DNA of 64,000 nucleotides from an uncultured Lachnospiraceae bacterium (GTDB taxonomy: Bacteria; Bacillota; Clostridia; Lachnospirales; Lachnospiraceae): positions 62,001 through 126,000 of the forward strand of contig CAIFEV010000004.1 of assembly GCA_903789615.1 (NCBI GenBank). The letters are read 5' to 3'. Under the pieces are notes generated by a model. That model was not told where the DNA came from and ran no database searches. It saw nothing but the letters and a program-made list of their open reading frames with translations. The translations under genes were made by a program, and so were the position numbers. Below are positions 50,018 to 58,083 of this stretch, piece by piece; within the stretch, counting starts at the first letter, position 1, and every line of letters starts with the position of its first letter.

Positions 50018-51598
50018 ATGTTTAATATTAACAACATTTATTCTAATCCAAAACAGGCAGTTTTGCCAATGCTTATTTCTGATTATCTGGATATTTGTGA
50101 TCCGGTGCTGACATTTGACAGATTTATGGGAGAAATCAAACTGGAGAAGTATCTGAAGCACTTACCGAAACATTATACGGGAAGGCTCAGATATAACCCG
50201 GTCAGCATGCTGAAAACTGTATTATTCGGATTCATGATGAATGGCTATATTTCATTGCGTGAACTGGAGGACCAGTGCAGGGTCAACCTCCGTTTCATGT
50301 ATCTTATGGAGCATGAAACCCCCTCATATCGCACGTTCGGATACTTTATCAATGAAGTCCTCGGAGATTCCATTGAAGAAATATTCAATGACATAAATAA
50401 AAAGATATTTGAGACAGAACATGTGGACCTCCAGCATCTTTACATAGACGGTTCCAAGTTTGAAGCGAACGCAAACAAATACTCCTGGGTCTGGAAAAAA
50501 GCCACGGAGAAATCAAGGTACCGGCTTTTCAGTAAAATAACAGCACTATTTCATGTGATAAACGAGGAATTACAGTACACGGACATGCGGTTCAGCATCA
50601 ATACAGAATACGCTCCCGAATATATCAGAGAAGCCGCAGAAAAATATGCTGAACTGTATCAGCTGAAAGAAACAGAGTTTGCCCATGGAAGAGGCCATCA
50701 CAAAACGATTCAGCAGCGCCATTATGAGAAGCTTGTGGAATATGCCGCCAAACTCGAAGAATATGTTGAAAAGATCTCCATCTGCGGTGATGAAAGAAAC
50801 AGTTATTCCAAAACGGATCACTCCGCCACTTTCATGCGCATTAAAACGGACTATATGAGGAATGACCAGCTTCTTCCTGCATATAACGTTCAAGTTGGCG
50901 TTGCCGACGAATATATCGCTGTCATTGATGTAAATCACTATCGCTCAGATATGGACTGTTTTATACCGCTAATGAATAAATTCAGGGGCGTTTATGGTTT
51001 TTATCCGAAATATCCTGTTGCAGATGCAGGATATGGCTCCTATAACAACTATATATTCTGCGAACAAACCGGAATGGAAAAATATATGAAATTCCCCATG
51101 TTCAAGAAAGAGACGAAAGACAGGAATTACCGTGATGACCCATTCCGAGCCGTGAATTTTCCAATCGGTGAAGATGGGGTTATGCGCTGCCCAAATGGAA
51201 AAGAGTTTCACCTGCAGTACCGCCGAAATGTAAAAGGAAATCAATATGGAAGGCAGGAAGAGATCTATCAATGTGAAGATTGCAGAGGATGTCCCTATGC
51301 AGAGAGATGCAAAAGGACAGATAAGAACCGGACCGTAAGGATCAATCAGGAACTCACGGCCATGCATCAGGAAGTAATCAACAATTTGGAAAGTATCCAT
51401 GGGGCACTTCTCAGGATGAACCGATCTATACAGGCCGAAGGAACATTTGGCATCATGAAAAATGACAGATGGTACAAAAGAATTGTTCGAAGAGGCCTCA
51501 AATCAGTGCTGCTTGAGGTGTTTCTGGTTTCTATCGGGCAGAATCTCTATAAATTTCACAATAAGCAGATGAAGAGAAGCATTACTGCATATACCTGA
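50018..51598 (+). CDS. IS1182-family transposase
   Basis: DDE-type transposase of 526 residues, apparently intact. The N-terminal DUF772-like domain has YNPVSMLKTVLFGFMMNG and SYRTFGYFIN; the middle carries YIDGSKFEANANKYSW with the first catalytic Asp; ADAGYGSYNNY gives the second; a Cys cluster (CEDCRGCPYAERC) and EGTFGIMKND (catalytic Glu) follow. No Shine-Dalgarno precedes the ATG. Codons are more A/T-rich than in neighbours, consistent with recent arrival. Confidence 0.92.
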   Translation: MFNINNIYSNPKQAVLPMLISDYLDICDPVLTFDRFMGEIKLEKYLKHLPKHYTGRLRYNPVSMLKTVLFGFMMNGYISLRELEDQCRVNLRFMYLMEHETPSYRTFGYFINEVLGDSIEEIFNDINKKIFETEHVDLQHLYIDGSKFEANANKYSWVWKKATEKSRYRLFSKITALFHVINEELQYTDMRFSINTEYAPEYIREAAEKYAELYQLKETEFAHGRGHHKTIQQRHYEKLVEYAAKLEEYVEKISICGDERNSYSKTDHSATFMRIKTDYMRNDQLLPAYNVQVGVADEYIAVIDVNHYRSDMDCFIPLMNKFRGVYGFYPKYPVADAGYGSYNNYIFCEQTGMEKYMKFPMFKKETKDRNYRDDPFRAVNFPIGEDGVMRCPNGKEFHLQYRRNVKGNQYGRQEEIYQCEDCRGCPYAERCKRTDKNRTVRINQELTAMHQEVINNLESIHGALLRMNRSIQAEGTFGIMKNDRWYKRIVRRGLKSVLLEVFLVSIGQNLYKFHNKQMKRSITAYT

Positions 51599-51675
51599 TA
51601 ATCATCGGATTTATGGGGTAAGGGGGATTATACGCTTTTTTAGAAGAAAGATTACTGGTATGCAAGTAAAAGAAA

Positions 51676-51717
51676 GGGACGTGTGAAAAGTTTTCATTTT
51701 TTCACACGCCCTTTTTA
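51676..51717 (+). terminator. Hairpin at the IS right end, terminator-like
   Basis: CGTGTGAAAA (51680-51689) pairs with TTTTCACACG (51699-51708), extended by GGG/CCC, and is followed by TTTTT. It overlaps the right inverted repeat. Confidence 0.65.
51697..51711 (-). repeat. Right terminal inverted repeat of the IS1182-family element
   Basis: TTTTTTCACACGCCC, the imperfect complement of the left repeat. Its last base is seven bases from the stop codon of the dehydrogenase gene. Confidence 0.65.
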
Positions 51718-51718
51718 T

Positions 51719-52672
51719 TTACATTTCCAGTTCCGTATAGAATGCCTTCAGCACGCCGGCCGACTTGTGCAGCGCTTCTTCCTCATCGGGCTGCAGCTTG
51801 ATCTCGACAATCTCCTTTGCTCCCGTCTTGTCGATGATGGTCGGAACGGACAGAAATACGCCGTTCAAACCATACGCTCCGTCCACGTTCACAGAGACCG
51901 GATAAATCTGGTTTTCGTTGAACAGAATGGATTTCACGATGGATGTCGCCGAGGCCGCGATGCCGTAGCAGGTATTGCCCTTGCGGCTGAAAATCTCCCA
52001 TCCGGACCTGGCCGTCATCGTAAGCAGGCTCTGCTTTGTCGCCGACCCCGTGCGCGGCGCGTTGTCCCGCATCACGTCGTCGATTTTCTTGCCGCCGATC
52101 GTTGCCGAATTCCACACGACAAATTCACTGTCGCCGTGCTCTCCACAGACAAATGCCGAGACGCTCTTCGCATCCAGGTCATAGAGCCTCGCGAGCTCGC
52201 AGCACAGTCTCGCGCTGTCCAGATTCGTGCCGCTGCCGATGACCTGTTTTGCCGGAAGCCCCGAGATCTTCCACGCATAGTAGGTCATGATGTCGACCGG
52301 ATTGGAAATCACCAGAATGATGCCGTTAAAGCCGCTCTCCATGATGCTGCTCACAATGCTCTTCATGATCTTCATGCTGGGTGCGAGCATCTCAAGCCGG
52401 CTCGTGGAATCCTTGGGCATGGGAGCTGAAGCCGTAATGATGACGACCTCCGCGTCAGCGCAGTCTTTGTAGTCACCGGCGTGAACGTTTATATTCCGGT
52501 TCATGAAATACACCGAATGCGCCATGTCAAGTGCTTCCGCATAGGCCTTGTCTCTGTTGACATCGATGAGAACAACTTCTTCACACAGTCCCTGATTCAG
52601 AATGCTGTACGCTGTCGTCGACCCTACGTTTCCGGCCCCGACGATCACAACCTTCGAGTCTTTAAAGCTCAT
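51719..52672 (-). CDS. L-lactate dehydrogenase family protein
   Basis: NAD-dependent 2-hydroxyacid dehydrogenase of the LDH/MDH family, 317 residues. The Rossmann motif is VVIVGAGNVGSTTAY, the substrate Arg is in SNPVDIMTYYAW, and the catalytic His is in GEHGDSEFVVW. The specificity loop reads SAPMPKDSTSRLEM, where standard lactate dehydrogenases have APQKPGETRL, so the usual Gln is replaced and the loop is longer. It could act on lactate or on another 2-oxoacid. An AAAGGAG site precedes the ATG. The IS element now lies right after its stop. Confidence 0.88.
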   Translation of the reverse strand: MSFKDSKVVIVGAGNVGSTTAYSILNQGLCEEVVLIDVNRDKAYAEALDMAHSVYFMNRNINVHAGDYKDCADAEVVIITASAPMPKDSTSRLEMLAPSMKIMKSIVSSIMESGFNGIILVISNPVDIMTYYAWKISGLPAKQVIGSGTNLDSARLCCELARLYDLDAKSVSAFVCGEHGDSEFVVWNSATIGGKKIDDVMRDNAPRTGSATKQSLLTMTARSGWEIFSRKGNTCYGIAASATSIVKSILFNENQIYPVSVNVDGAYGLNGVFLSVPTIIDKTGAKEIVEIKLQPDEEEALHKSAGVLKAFYTELEM

Positions 52673-52776
52673 TTTTCTTCTCCTTTATCTGTCGGACCCC
52701 AGGCCGCATGCGTTTTTGCGTGCGCTGCAGTACAATCTGTGAGTCCAGGTTTTGTCCTTATTATAGCATCATCCTC

Positions 52777-53331
52777 TTACCCGGGCAGCAGAAGGCAGCA
52801 GATCAATGCCGCGCTGATGGCGGGTCCGAACGGAAACCGTCTTCTGTGTATACTCCGCGATGTGATGATCCCGAAAATACAGGCAAGAATGATGCACCAC
52901 AGCCCTCGTTTTACCCCGAGGTACAGCCCGGCGAGAGCAAACAGTTTGATATCTCCCCCGCCAAAATGCCCGGCTCCGGTAAAATGCTCTCCGATCTGTG
53001 AGATGAGCACCAGGAGCAGAGCAAGAAGTGCGGCGCTGGCCAGACTCAGAAGAAGTGTCTGCCATCCTGACGTGCAGAGAAGGAAAATCGTACGGCATAC
53101 GGCAGGAAGCCGGATCAGCGGATTCGGAATAACAGCCCGTTCCCAGTCCGAGACCGATAAAAACAGAAGGCACAGCTCCAGAACGCCTTCACACAGAATT
53201 TCAGGAAAGGACCCTGCGCGAAGCGCTGTTAGTGCTGCCAGGAATTCAAACAGGAAAAGATACGGTGCGCGAAGAGAAACCGCACACCTCCGGAAACGGA
53301 AAAAAATCAATCGTATGTCTCCATTTTCCAT
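52777..53331 (-). CDS. A24-family prepilin peptidase
   Basis: Membrane aspartic protease that cleaves type IV prepilin-like leaders. The 184 residues have about six membrane segments and both catalytic Asp motifs: SVSDWERAVIPN (first Asp) and GHFGGGDIKLFALAG (GxGD). The N-terminal methylase domain of full-length PilD is missing. No pilin, pilus ATPase or secretion genes are adjacent, so the substrate lies elsewhere. The ATG has no obvious ribosome site, so the exact start is uncertain. Confidence 0.82.
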   Translation of the reverse strand: MENGDIRLIFFRFRRCAVSLRAPYLFLFEFLAALTALRAGSFPEILCEGVLELCLLFLSVSDWERAVIPNPLIRLPAVCRTIFLLCTSGWQTLLLSLASAALLALLLVLISQIGEHFTGAGHFGGGDIKLFALAGLYLGVKRGLWCIILACIFGIITSRSIHRRRFPFGPAISAALICCLLLPG

Positions 53332-53400
53332 GCATTTTTTGTGGCGTCCATACAGTGAATCTGATACACTGAAGACTCAGGTTTCATTTCGGGGGAATGT

Positions 53401-54852
53401 ATGATGAACAGTCTGGCAGGAAAAATCAGGAACAAAACGTCGCTTCGCTCTCTCATCGCGATGGTCTCGGCCATCGCGTTTCCGGTTGCGCTTCAGAATC
53501 TGCTGACAACCACGGGCAGTATGATCGACACCATTATGATCGCATCCCTTGGCGAACAGAGCGTCGGCGCCGTCGGGCTGTGCGCGCAGTATTCCAGTCT
53601 CATGTTTTCGGGATACTGGGGATTTGTCGGCGGCGGAATGCTGTTCTTCTCCCAGTTTTACGGCGCGCAGGACCACGACAATATCCGGCGTTCCTTTGGC
53701 ATGACGCTTGTCTTCATGATGATCTCCGGCCTCGTGTTCGGAAGTTTTGCCGTATTCGCGCCACTCTCCGTCATGCGTCTGTACACGGACAATGAAGCCA
53801 TCCAGCAGATCGGTGCCTCCTACATCCGTCTCGTCGGCTTTTCCTATCCGTTCCAGGTGATCGCCATGGCACAAAGCGCACTGCTCCGCTCGACCGGTCA
53901 CGTGCACATCCCGCTCATCGGCGGTATCTGCGCGATTCTCACCAATTTCACCGTTAACTTCATCCTGATCTTCGGGCACCTTGGATTTCCTGCCATGGGT
54001 GTTGCCGGTGCGGCTGTCGGCACGATCGTCTCCTGCATCGTCAACGTCGCGGTGATTGTGTTTCTCTCAAAAATCCGCCGCATTCCCTACGTGCTCGATT
54101 TTTCGATGCACTTCCGCTGGAAGCGGCCGCTGCTGAAGGAATATCTGGTGAAATCCGCTCCGATCATCGCCAATGAAGCTCTGATCGGCATCGGCAACAT
54201 GATGATCAACATCGTGCTCGGTCACCAGGCAGAGTATGCCATCGCCGCGACAGCGGTATTCCGCACACTGGAGGGAATCATCATCGCATTCTTCAGCGGC
54301 TTCTCCAATGCGGCCACCGTTCTCATCGGCAAAGAGATCGGCGCCGGAAAACACGAAGAAAGCTGGTCAAGAGCCTACCGGCTCATCTACCTGTGCCAGA
54401 TTCTCACCCTGAGTGCCTGCCTCGCGCTCATTGCGCTCCACACGCCGCTGCTTTCCGTTATGGGGCTCTCCGGCGATTCGTTCCAGACGGCATACGGAAT
54501 GCTTCTTATCTACGCGGCGGCTGCCTGCATCCGCATGGGCAACTGGTGCATGAACGACACCTACCGTGCAGGCGGCGACCCGGCCTTCGGCTCGTCCCTT
54601 GAGATCCTGTTCATGTTCGGCATGGTGCAGCCGGCGATCCACCTGGCAAATGACTTCTTTCACTGGCCGTTCCTGGTGGTCTTCGCACTCTGCTACTGTG
54701 ACGAACCCGTCCGCTACATCATCATGCAGATCCATATGTATTCCGGCAGATGGATCCGCCCGGTGTCCGGTCCCGGGAAAGCTGCCATCGGCGCATTCCG
54801 CGAGAAATATGGAATTGTCATGCGGGAGAAAAAAGGAAAAGAAAAAATTTGA
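53401..54852 (+). CDS. MATE-family efflux transporter
   Basis: Cation-coupled multidrug or metabolite exporter of 483 residues with about twelve membrane helices in two six-helix halves. Typical segments are AFPVALQNLLTTTGSMIDTIMI at the start, quoted as ALQNLLTTTGSMIDT, and PIIANEALIGIGNMMI opening the second half. The tail is Lys-rich. A GGGGGA run precedes the ATG. Two hairpins follow the stop. Substrate unknown. Confidence 0.9.
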   Translation: MMNSLAGKIRNKTSLRSLIAMVSAIAFPVALQNLLTTTGSMIDTIMIASLGEQSVGAVGLCAQYSSLMFSGYWGFVGGGMLFFSQFYGAQDHDNIRRSFGMTLVFMMISGLVFGSFAVFAPLSVMRLYTDNEAIQQIGASYIRLVGFSYPFQVIAMAQSALLRSTGHVHIPLIGGICAILTNFTVNFILIFGHLGFPAMGVAGAAVGTIVSCIVNVAVIVFLSKIRRIPYVLDFSMHFRWKRPLLKEYLVKSAPIIANEALIGIGNMMINIVLGHQAEYAIAATAVFRTLEGIIIAFFSGFSNAATVLIGKEIGAGKHEESWSRAYRLIYLCQILTLSACLALIALHTPLLSVMGLSGDSFQTAYGMLLIYAAAACIRMGNWCMNDTYRAGGDPAFGSSLEILFMFGMVQPAIHLANDFFHWPFLVVFALCYCDEPVRYIIMQIHMYSGRWIRPVSGPGKAAIGAFREKYGIVMREKKGKEKI

Positions 54853-54885
54853 GACGCATTGGTGTGTCAGGCTCTCATGCGTCTC
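54851..54885 (+). terminator. Hairpin overlapping the MATE stop
   Basis: GAGACGCAT (54851-54859) pairs with ATGCGTCTC (54877-54885), followed by GTTCAAA. The T run is poor; the next hairpin is the stronger terminator. Confidence 0.4.
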
Positions 54886-54893
54886 GTTCAAAC

Positions 54894-54939
54894 AGCAGCC
54901 GGCCGCTTCGTTTTGAAACGGCCGGCTGCTTCTTTCTTC
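54894..54939. terminator. Terminator between MATE and the convergent lipoprotein gene
   Basis: AGCAGCCGGCCG (54894-54905) pairs perfectly with its complement at 54919-54930 and is followed by TCTTTCTTC on the plus strand. It lies between convergent stops. Confidence 0.8.
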
Positions 54940-54942
54940 ATA

Positions 54943-56337
54943 TTATCCGGCCTTGGCCGCGAGTGCGGCACTGCCTTCCGTGATAAACTGCTCTGCTCCC
55001 TGTTCGGCTGTCATCTGACCGTATGCAACCTGCTCAAACACCTTGTTGAAGACGCTCTTGGCCTCAGAAGCACCTGCCGGATCCGGCGGGTTGATATTGG
55101 AGCTGTTCGGAGCCGCGACATCCTCAACATATGTATAAATCAGCTGGTCTTTTTCCGTCAGCTTTTTCACTACATAGTCTGCAATGTCCGAATTCATCGG
55201 AATTCCGCGCTCGCCTTTCAGGCAGTCATTGGCTCCCTCGTCGTTGATCAGCCAGTTGATGAACTTCGCGGCTTCCTTCGGATTCTTCGCATCTCTGGAA
55301 ATTGAGAAGAACTGTCCGGCTTTCAGGAAATTGGACTTTTTCGGATCCTTGCTCGGCCAGGTTGTCATCTGAATATTCTGGCCTTCCTGCGCGTTGTTGC
55401 ACACGGCAATGTACATATTTGACCACTGGAATGCACACCACGAGCGGGTGTCCGGGCTGTCTCCGTATGTCAGAGCGTCCTGCTCAACCGTGCCGATAGA
55501 ACGGTCTGCGAAAACGGCCGGCTCAATCATCCAGCCATCCTTAAACCCGTCCACGTACATCTGAAAATACGGAGCCAGCTGTTCCTTCGTGCACTGGATC
55601 TTGTCCTTGCCGAACATAACCACTCCCTCGGCTCTCATCCAGTAGCTGAAGAGGCCGTCGGCAATGCCATACGAAAGGTTCGTCTTGTATCCGGTCTTCT
55701 CGTAGATCGTCCTGCTGACTTCGATGAACTCGTCGAGCGTCATGTTGTCCTTGATCGTCACACCGGCCGCATCGGTGATTGCCTTGTCGTACATAAGTGC
55801 CGGTGCGTTGATCCCGTTGCAGACCGCGACGAATTTTCCGTCGACGGTTCCGGCGTCGATCATGGACTGATTCCACTTGGAAGTGTCGATCGTACCGTCC
55901 TTGACGAACTCATCCAGCGGATAGAGCTGATCACTGTTCGTGTACTGCTCCACATAGGCATAGTCCTGCTGGATGACATCCGGAAGGTTGTTCCCGGCCG
56001 AAAGCGTCGCCAGTTTCTGCCAGTAGTCGCCCCACTGGGAGAACTGTCCTTCGATCTGCACATTCGGATTCTCCTGCATGTACAGGTTAATCGCATTCTG
56101 TGTGTTTTCGTTGCGCACCTGGTTCCCCCACCAGGCAAACACCATGCTCACCGCATCACCCGATCCTCCGGAAGACGCCTTGGTGGCAGCTTCCGACGCG
56201 GAAGCGGACGCTGAAGCAGATGCCGTTGAATCCGCAGCACCGGACGACTGCGCGGCATTTCCGCCTCCGCAGCCTGCCAGAAGTCCTGCGCCCGTGCACG
56301 CGGCCAGAATCCCGGCAAAAAGTTTCCTCTTCGTCAT
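54943..56337 (-). CDS. ABC sugar transporter substrate-binding lipoprotein
   Basis: Extracellular solute-binding protein of family 1 (sugar type), 464 residues. The lipobox AGLLAGC puts the lipidated Cys near residue 23, followed by a low-complexity Ala/Ser linker. The body has family segments such as VFAWWGNQVRNENTQ, LPDVIQQDYAYVEQY, and KNPKEAAKFINWLIND. It would bind a carbohydrate and pass it to membrane permeases, but no permease or ATPase gene is adjacent, so it is an orphan here. GGAGG precedes the ATG. Confidence 0.9.
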   Translation of the reverse strand: MTKRKLFAGILAACTGAGLLAGCGGGNAAQSSGAADSTASASASASASEAATKASSGGSGDAVSMVFAWWGNQVRNENTQNAINLYMQENPNVQIEGQFSQWGDYWQKLATLSAGNNLPDVIQQDYAYVEQYTNSDQLYPLDEFVKDGTIDTSKWNQSMIDAGTVDGKFVAVCNGINAPALMYDKAITDAAGVTIKDNMTLDEFIEVSRTIYEKTGYKTNLSYGIADGLFSYWMRAEGVVMFGKDKIQCTKEQLAPYFQMYVDGFKDGWMIEPAVFADRSIGTVEQDALTYGDSPDTRSWCAFQWSNMYIAVCNNAQEGQNIQMTTWPSKDPKKSNFLKAGQFFSISRDAKNPKEAAKFINWLINDEGANDCLKGERGIPMNSDIADYVVKKLTEKDQLIYTYVEDVAAPNSSNINPPDPAGASEAKSVFNKVFEQVAYGQMTAEQGAEQFITEGSAALAAKAG

Positions 56338-56398
56338 AAAATACCCTCCTGCAGTCCGGGCCTGTTTTCACGTCCTGCCCGGAATATCTGGTGAGATG

Positions 56399-56427
56399 AT
56401 TCTATCATGCAGAGGCATATTTTACAA
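56399..56427 (-). promoter_or_regulatory. Promoter of the solute-binding protein gene
   Basis: On the minus strand TTGTAA (56422-56427), 17 bases, TAGAAT (56399-56404), about 62 bases before the start codon. Confidence 0.55.
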
Positions 56428-56482
56428 TATGGTTTTCTGTGGCAACTATATTTCCATACATATTGAACAATTTTTGCGTGTG

Positions 56483-57208
56483 TCAGTTCTTTTCTGCCTC
56501 CAGGCACATCTGCATCGCCTTTGCAAACGCATCTCCGGTCCGTTTCCCGCTGTCCTGAAAGTGGTTTCCCGGGTTCATCTGAAACTGTACGTCACGGATG
56601 TTTCCGCATCTCTCATCGATGGCTTTCTCAAAGACTGCAACCTGACGTTTCATGCAGCTCCCCACAGTCCGCAAAAGCGGATTTTTTGCCTTTTCTTCCC
56701 GGTCACCGAGACTCAGGCTGTAAACACGCGCAAGCGGGGCGTGCGTGTCAGCATACCCGGTCCAGCCGTCGACCCACACGGACGGGGAAGCCGCCGCACA
56801 TCCGGCGAAGGCATCCGTCTGGAAACTGCTCCAGAGCGCAAAGAAGCCGGCCAGTGAATAACCTCCGATGATCAGGCGGGCACCGGGCGAAAGCCGCATT
56901 GCCTCCGGGATTACGTTTGCGCTGATGCGCTCCAGAAACTTTCCGGCGTCCGGGCCGAATTTCCGGTTCCCGTAGGGCGCATCTGCCGTCCAGGGGACCA
57001 GTTCCCGTTCCCAGTCCAGAACCGGAACACTGACAAGAAGAAACGGGATTCCGGAAGTCCGGACTGCGCAGATTTCCTCTGAAAGCGCCTCCGTGTCGTG
57101 TTCATCTGTCGGCTGAATCAGGATGAACGGCGCGCGTTCTTCGCCGTACAGCAGACAGTCACGGTCTCCTGCCGGAATCGTCATTCCCTGCACTTCTGTT
57201 TCTTTCAT
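56483..57208 (-). CDS. Alpha/beta-hydrolase (putative esterase)
   Basis: Serine hydrolase of about 241 residues. The nucleophile elbow is IGGYSLAGFFALW (GxSxG form); a late His in NPGNHFQDS probably completes the triad. It has no signal peptide, so it is cytoplasmic. The longest frame begins at 57331 and overlaps the upstream gene; the ATG at 57208 (MKETEVQGM) follows a GGGAGG by 11 bases and is preferred. It begins seven bases after the stop of the endonuclease gene and is probably on the same transcript. Substrate unknown. Confidence 0.72.
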   Translation of the reverse strand: MKETEVQGMTIPAGDRDCLLYGEERAPFILIQPTDEHDTEALSEEICAVRTSGIPFLLVSVPVLDWERELVPWTADAPYGNRKFGPDAGKFLERISANVIPEAMRLSPGARLIIGGYSLAGFFALWSSFQTDAFAGCAAASPSVWVDGWTGYADTHAPLARVYSLSLGDREEKAKNPLLRTVGSCMKRQVAVFEKAIDERCGNIRDVQFQMNPGNHFQDSGKRTGDAFAKAMQMCLEAEKN

Positions 57209-57215
57209 CTGTACA

Positions 57216-58004
57216 TTATCCTCCCGTGAATTCCGGTCCCTCACTGCTTCCGTCCGAATAGTCGATTGCAATGCCCGGCTGGACATTGTAACAGAACACA
57301 CAGAAACGCAGTCCGGCACCTCCGTCTTCAAGCGACTCCGCCTCTATAAGCACGCCCCGGGCAACCAGGTCACTGCCCTCAAAGACCGGCGTCACCCGGT
57401 AGTGAACGTGGAAACCGGTGCTGCGGATGAAGTCCGCCGTCTCATTTTCGTATGGAAGCATGCCTTCCACGTTCATATAGCGGGTGCCGGTGATCAGATT
57501 CTCCGGATTGGCGTTTTCTCCGGACAGCTCAAAGGCGATGAGGTGACACCGGTTATAAAGGTAATTTCCTTCTATTCCGTCATACTTGACCGTGTGCCAG
57601 CCGGAAGGTTTAACCATGCCGATGGAACCTCGCGGCTCTACCGGCATCAGATCCTCTCCGAGACACGCCTCGGCCGGTCCGCACCGCCCGAGTGTGTCGA
57701 GATCTGAAAACGTTTCGTATGAATCGGTGCTTCCCGCTGCATCCTGAAAGAACGGAACATTTCCGTTTACCGTGACGGACGGACTTCCCGCGTATTCCGG
57801 GATCTGGTCATAGTCAAACGTACCGGCTGTATCTGCCTGTTCTGTGTAAACCGCAGCAGGTTCTGTCTCATATGAACTGCCGCCGCTGCCGGCCTGTGAC
57901 ACAAACGGCCCCATCTGAAACTGGGCGGCGATCGCAGCCGCCAGAAATGCCAGGATCGGGGCGCCGGCCAACACCTGTCTGCGTTTTTTTCTCTTTCTTC
58001 TCAT
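57216..58004 (-). CDS. Secreted DNA/RNA non-specific endonuclease
   Basis: Exported nuclease of the Endonuclea_NS_2 (EndA-like) group, 262 residues. The start MRRKRKKRRQ plus VLAGAPILAFLAAAIAA is a signal peptide or anchor. The nuclease core has NRCHLIAFELSGENANPENLITG, best read as NRCHLIAFEL (catalytic His) and NPENLITGTRYMNVEG (metal-site Asn). Such enzymes degrade external DNA for nutrition or uptake. The frame is open to 58133, but the ATG at 58004 gives the signal peptide. There is no Shine-Dalgarno and the -10 box ends six bases upstream, which suggests a leaderless mRNA. Confidence 0.8.
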   Translation of the reverse strand: MRRKRKKRRQVLAGAPILAFLAAAIAAQFQMGPFVSQAGSGGSSYETEPAAVYTEQADTAGTFDYDQIPEYAGSPSVTVNGNVPFFQDAAGSTDSYETFSDLDTLGRCGPAEACLGEDLMPVEPRGSIGMVKPSGWHTVKYDGIEGNYLYNRCHLIAFELSGENANPENLITGTRYMNVEGMLPYENETADFIRSTGFHVHYRVTPVFEGSDLVARGVLIEAESLEDGGAGLRFCVFCYNVQPGIAIDYSDGSSEGPEFTGG

Positions 58005-58010
58005 GCGTTT

Positions 58011-58019
58011 AGTATAGCA
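58011..58019 (-). promoter_or_regulatory. Extended -10 promoter of the endonuclease gene
   Basis: TGCTATACT on the minus strand; TATACT occupies 58011-58016. It directly follows the T run of the yebC terminator and ends six bases before the ATG. Confidence 0.55.
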
Positions 58020-58058
58020 AAAACCGGACCGGACCCTTAAACATAAGGTCCGGCCCGG
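58019..58058 (-). terminator. Strong terminator after yebC
   Basis: On the minus strand a GC-rich stem of about 14 base pairs with two mismatches or G-U pairs (58045-58058 with 58024-58038) is followed by TTTTT. It overlaps the promoter of the endonuclease gene. Confidence 0.9.
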
Positions 58059-58083
58059 CATCTTTAAAAGGCTTACGGGTGAT

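Larger units (their letters stand above)
49928..51711 (+). mobile_element. IS1182-family insertion sequence, complete
   Basis: About 1.78 kb with one intact transposase gene and imperfect terminal inverted repeats. It lies between two convergent genes, six bases after the malY-like stop and seven bases before the stop of the lactate dehydrogenase gene. Each end forms a hairpin. No clear target duplication was seen, as A and T runs flank the ends. The element is visibly richer in A+T than its surroundings. Confidence 0.85.
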
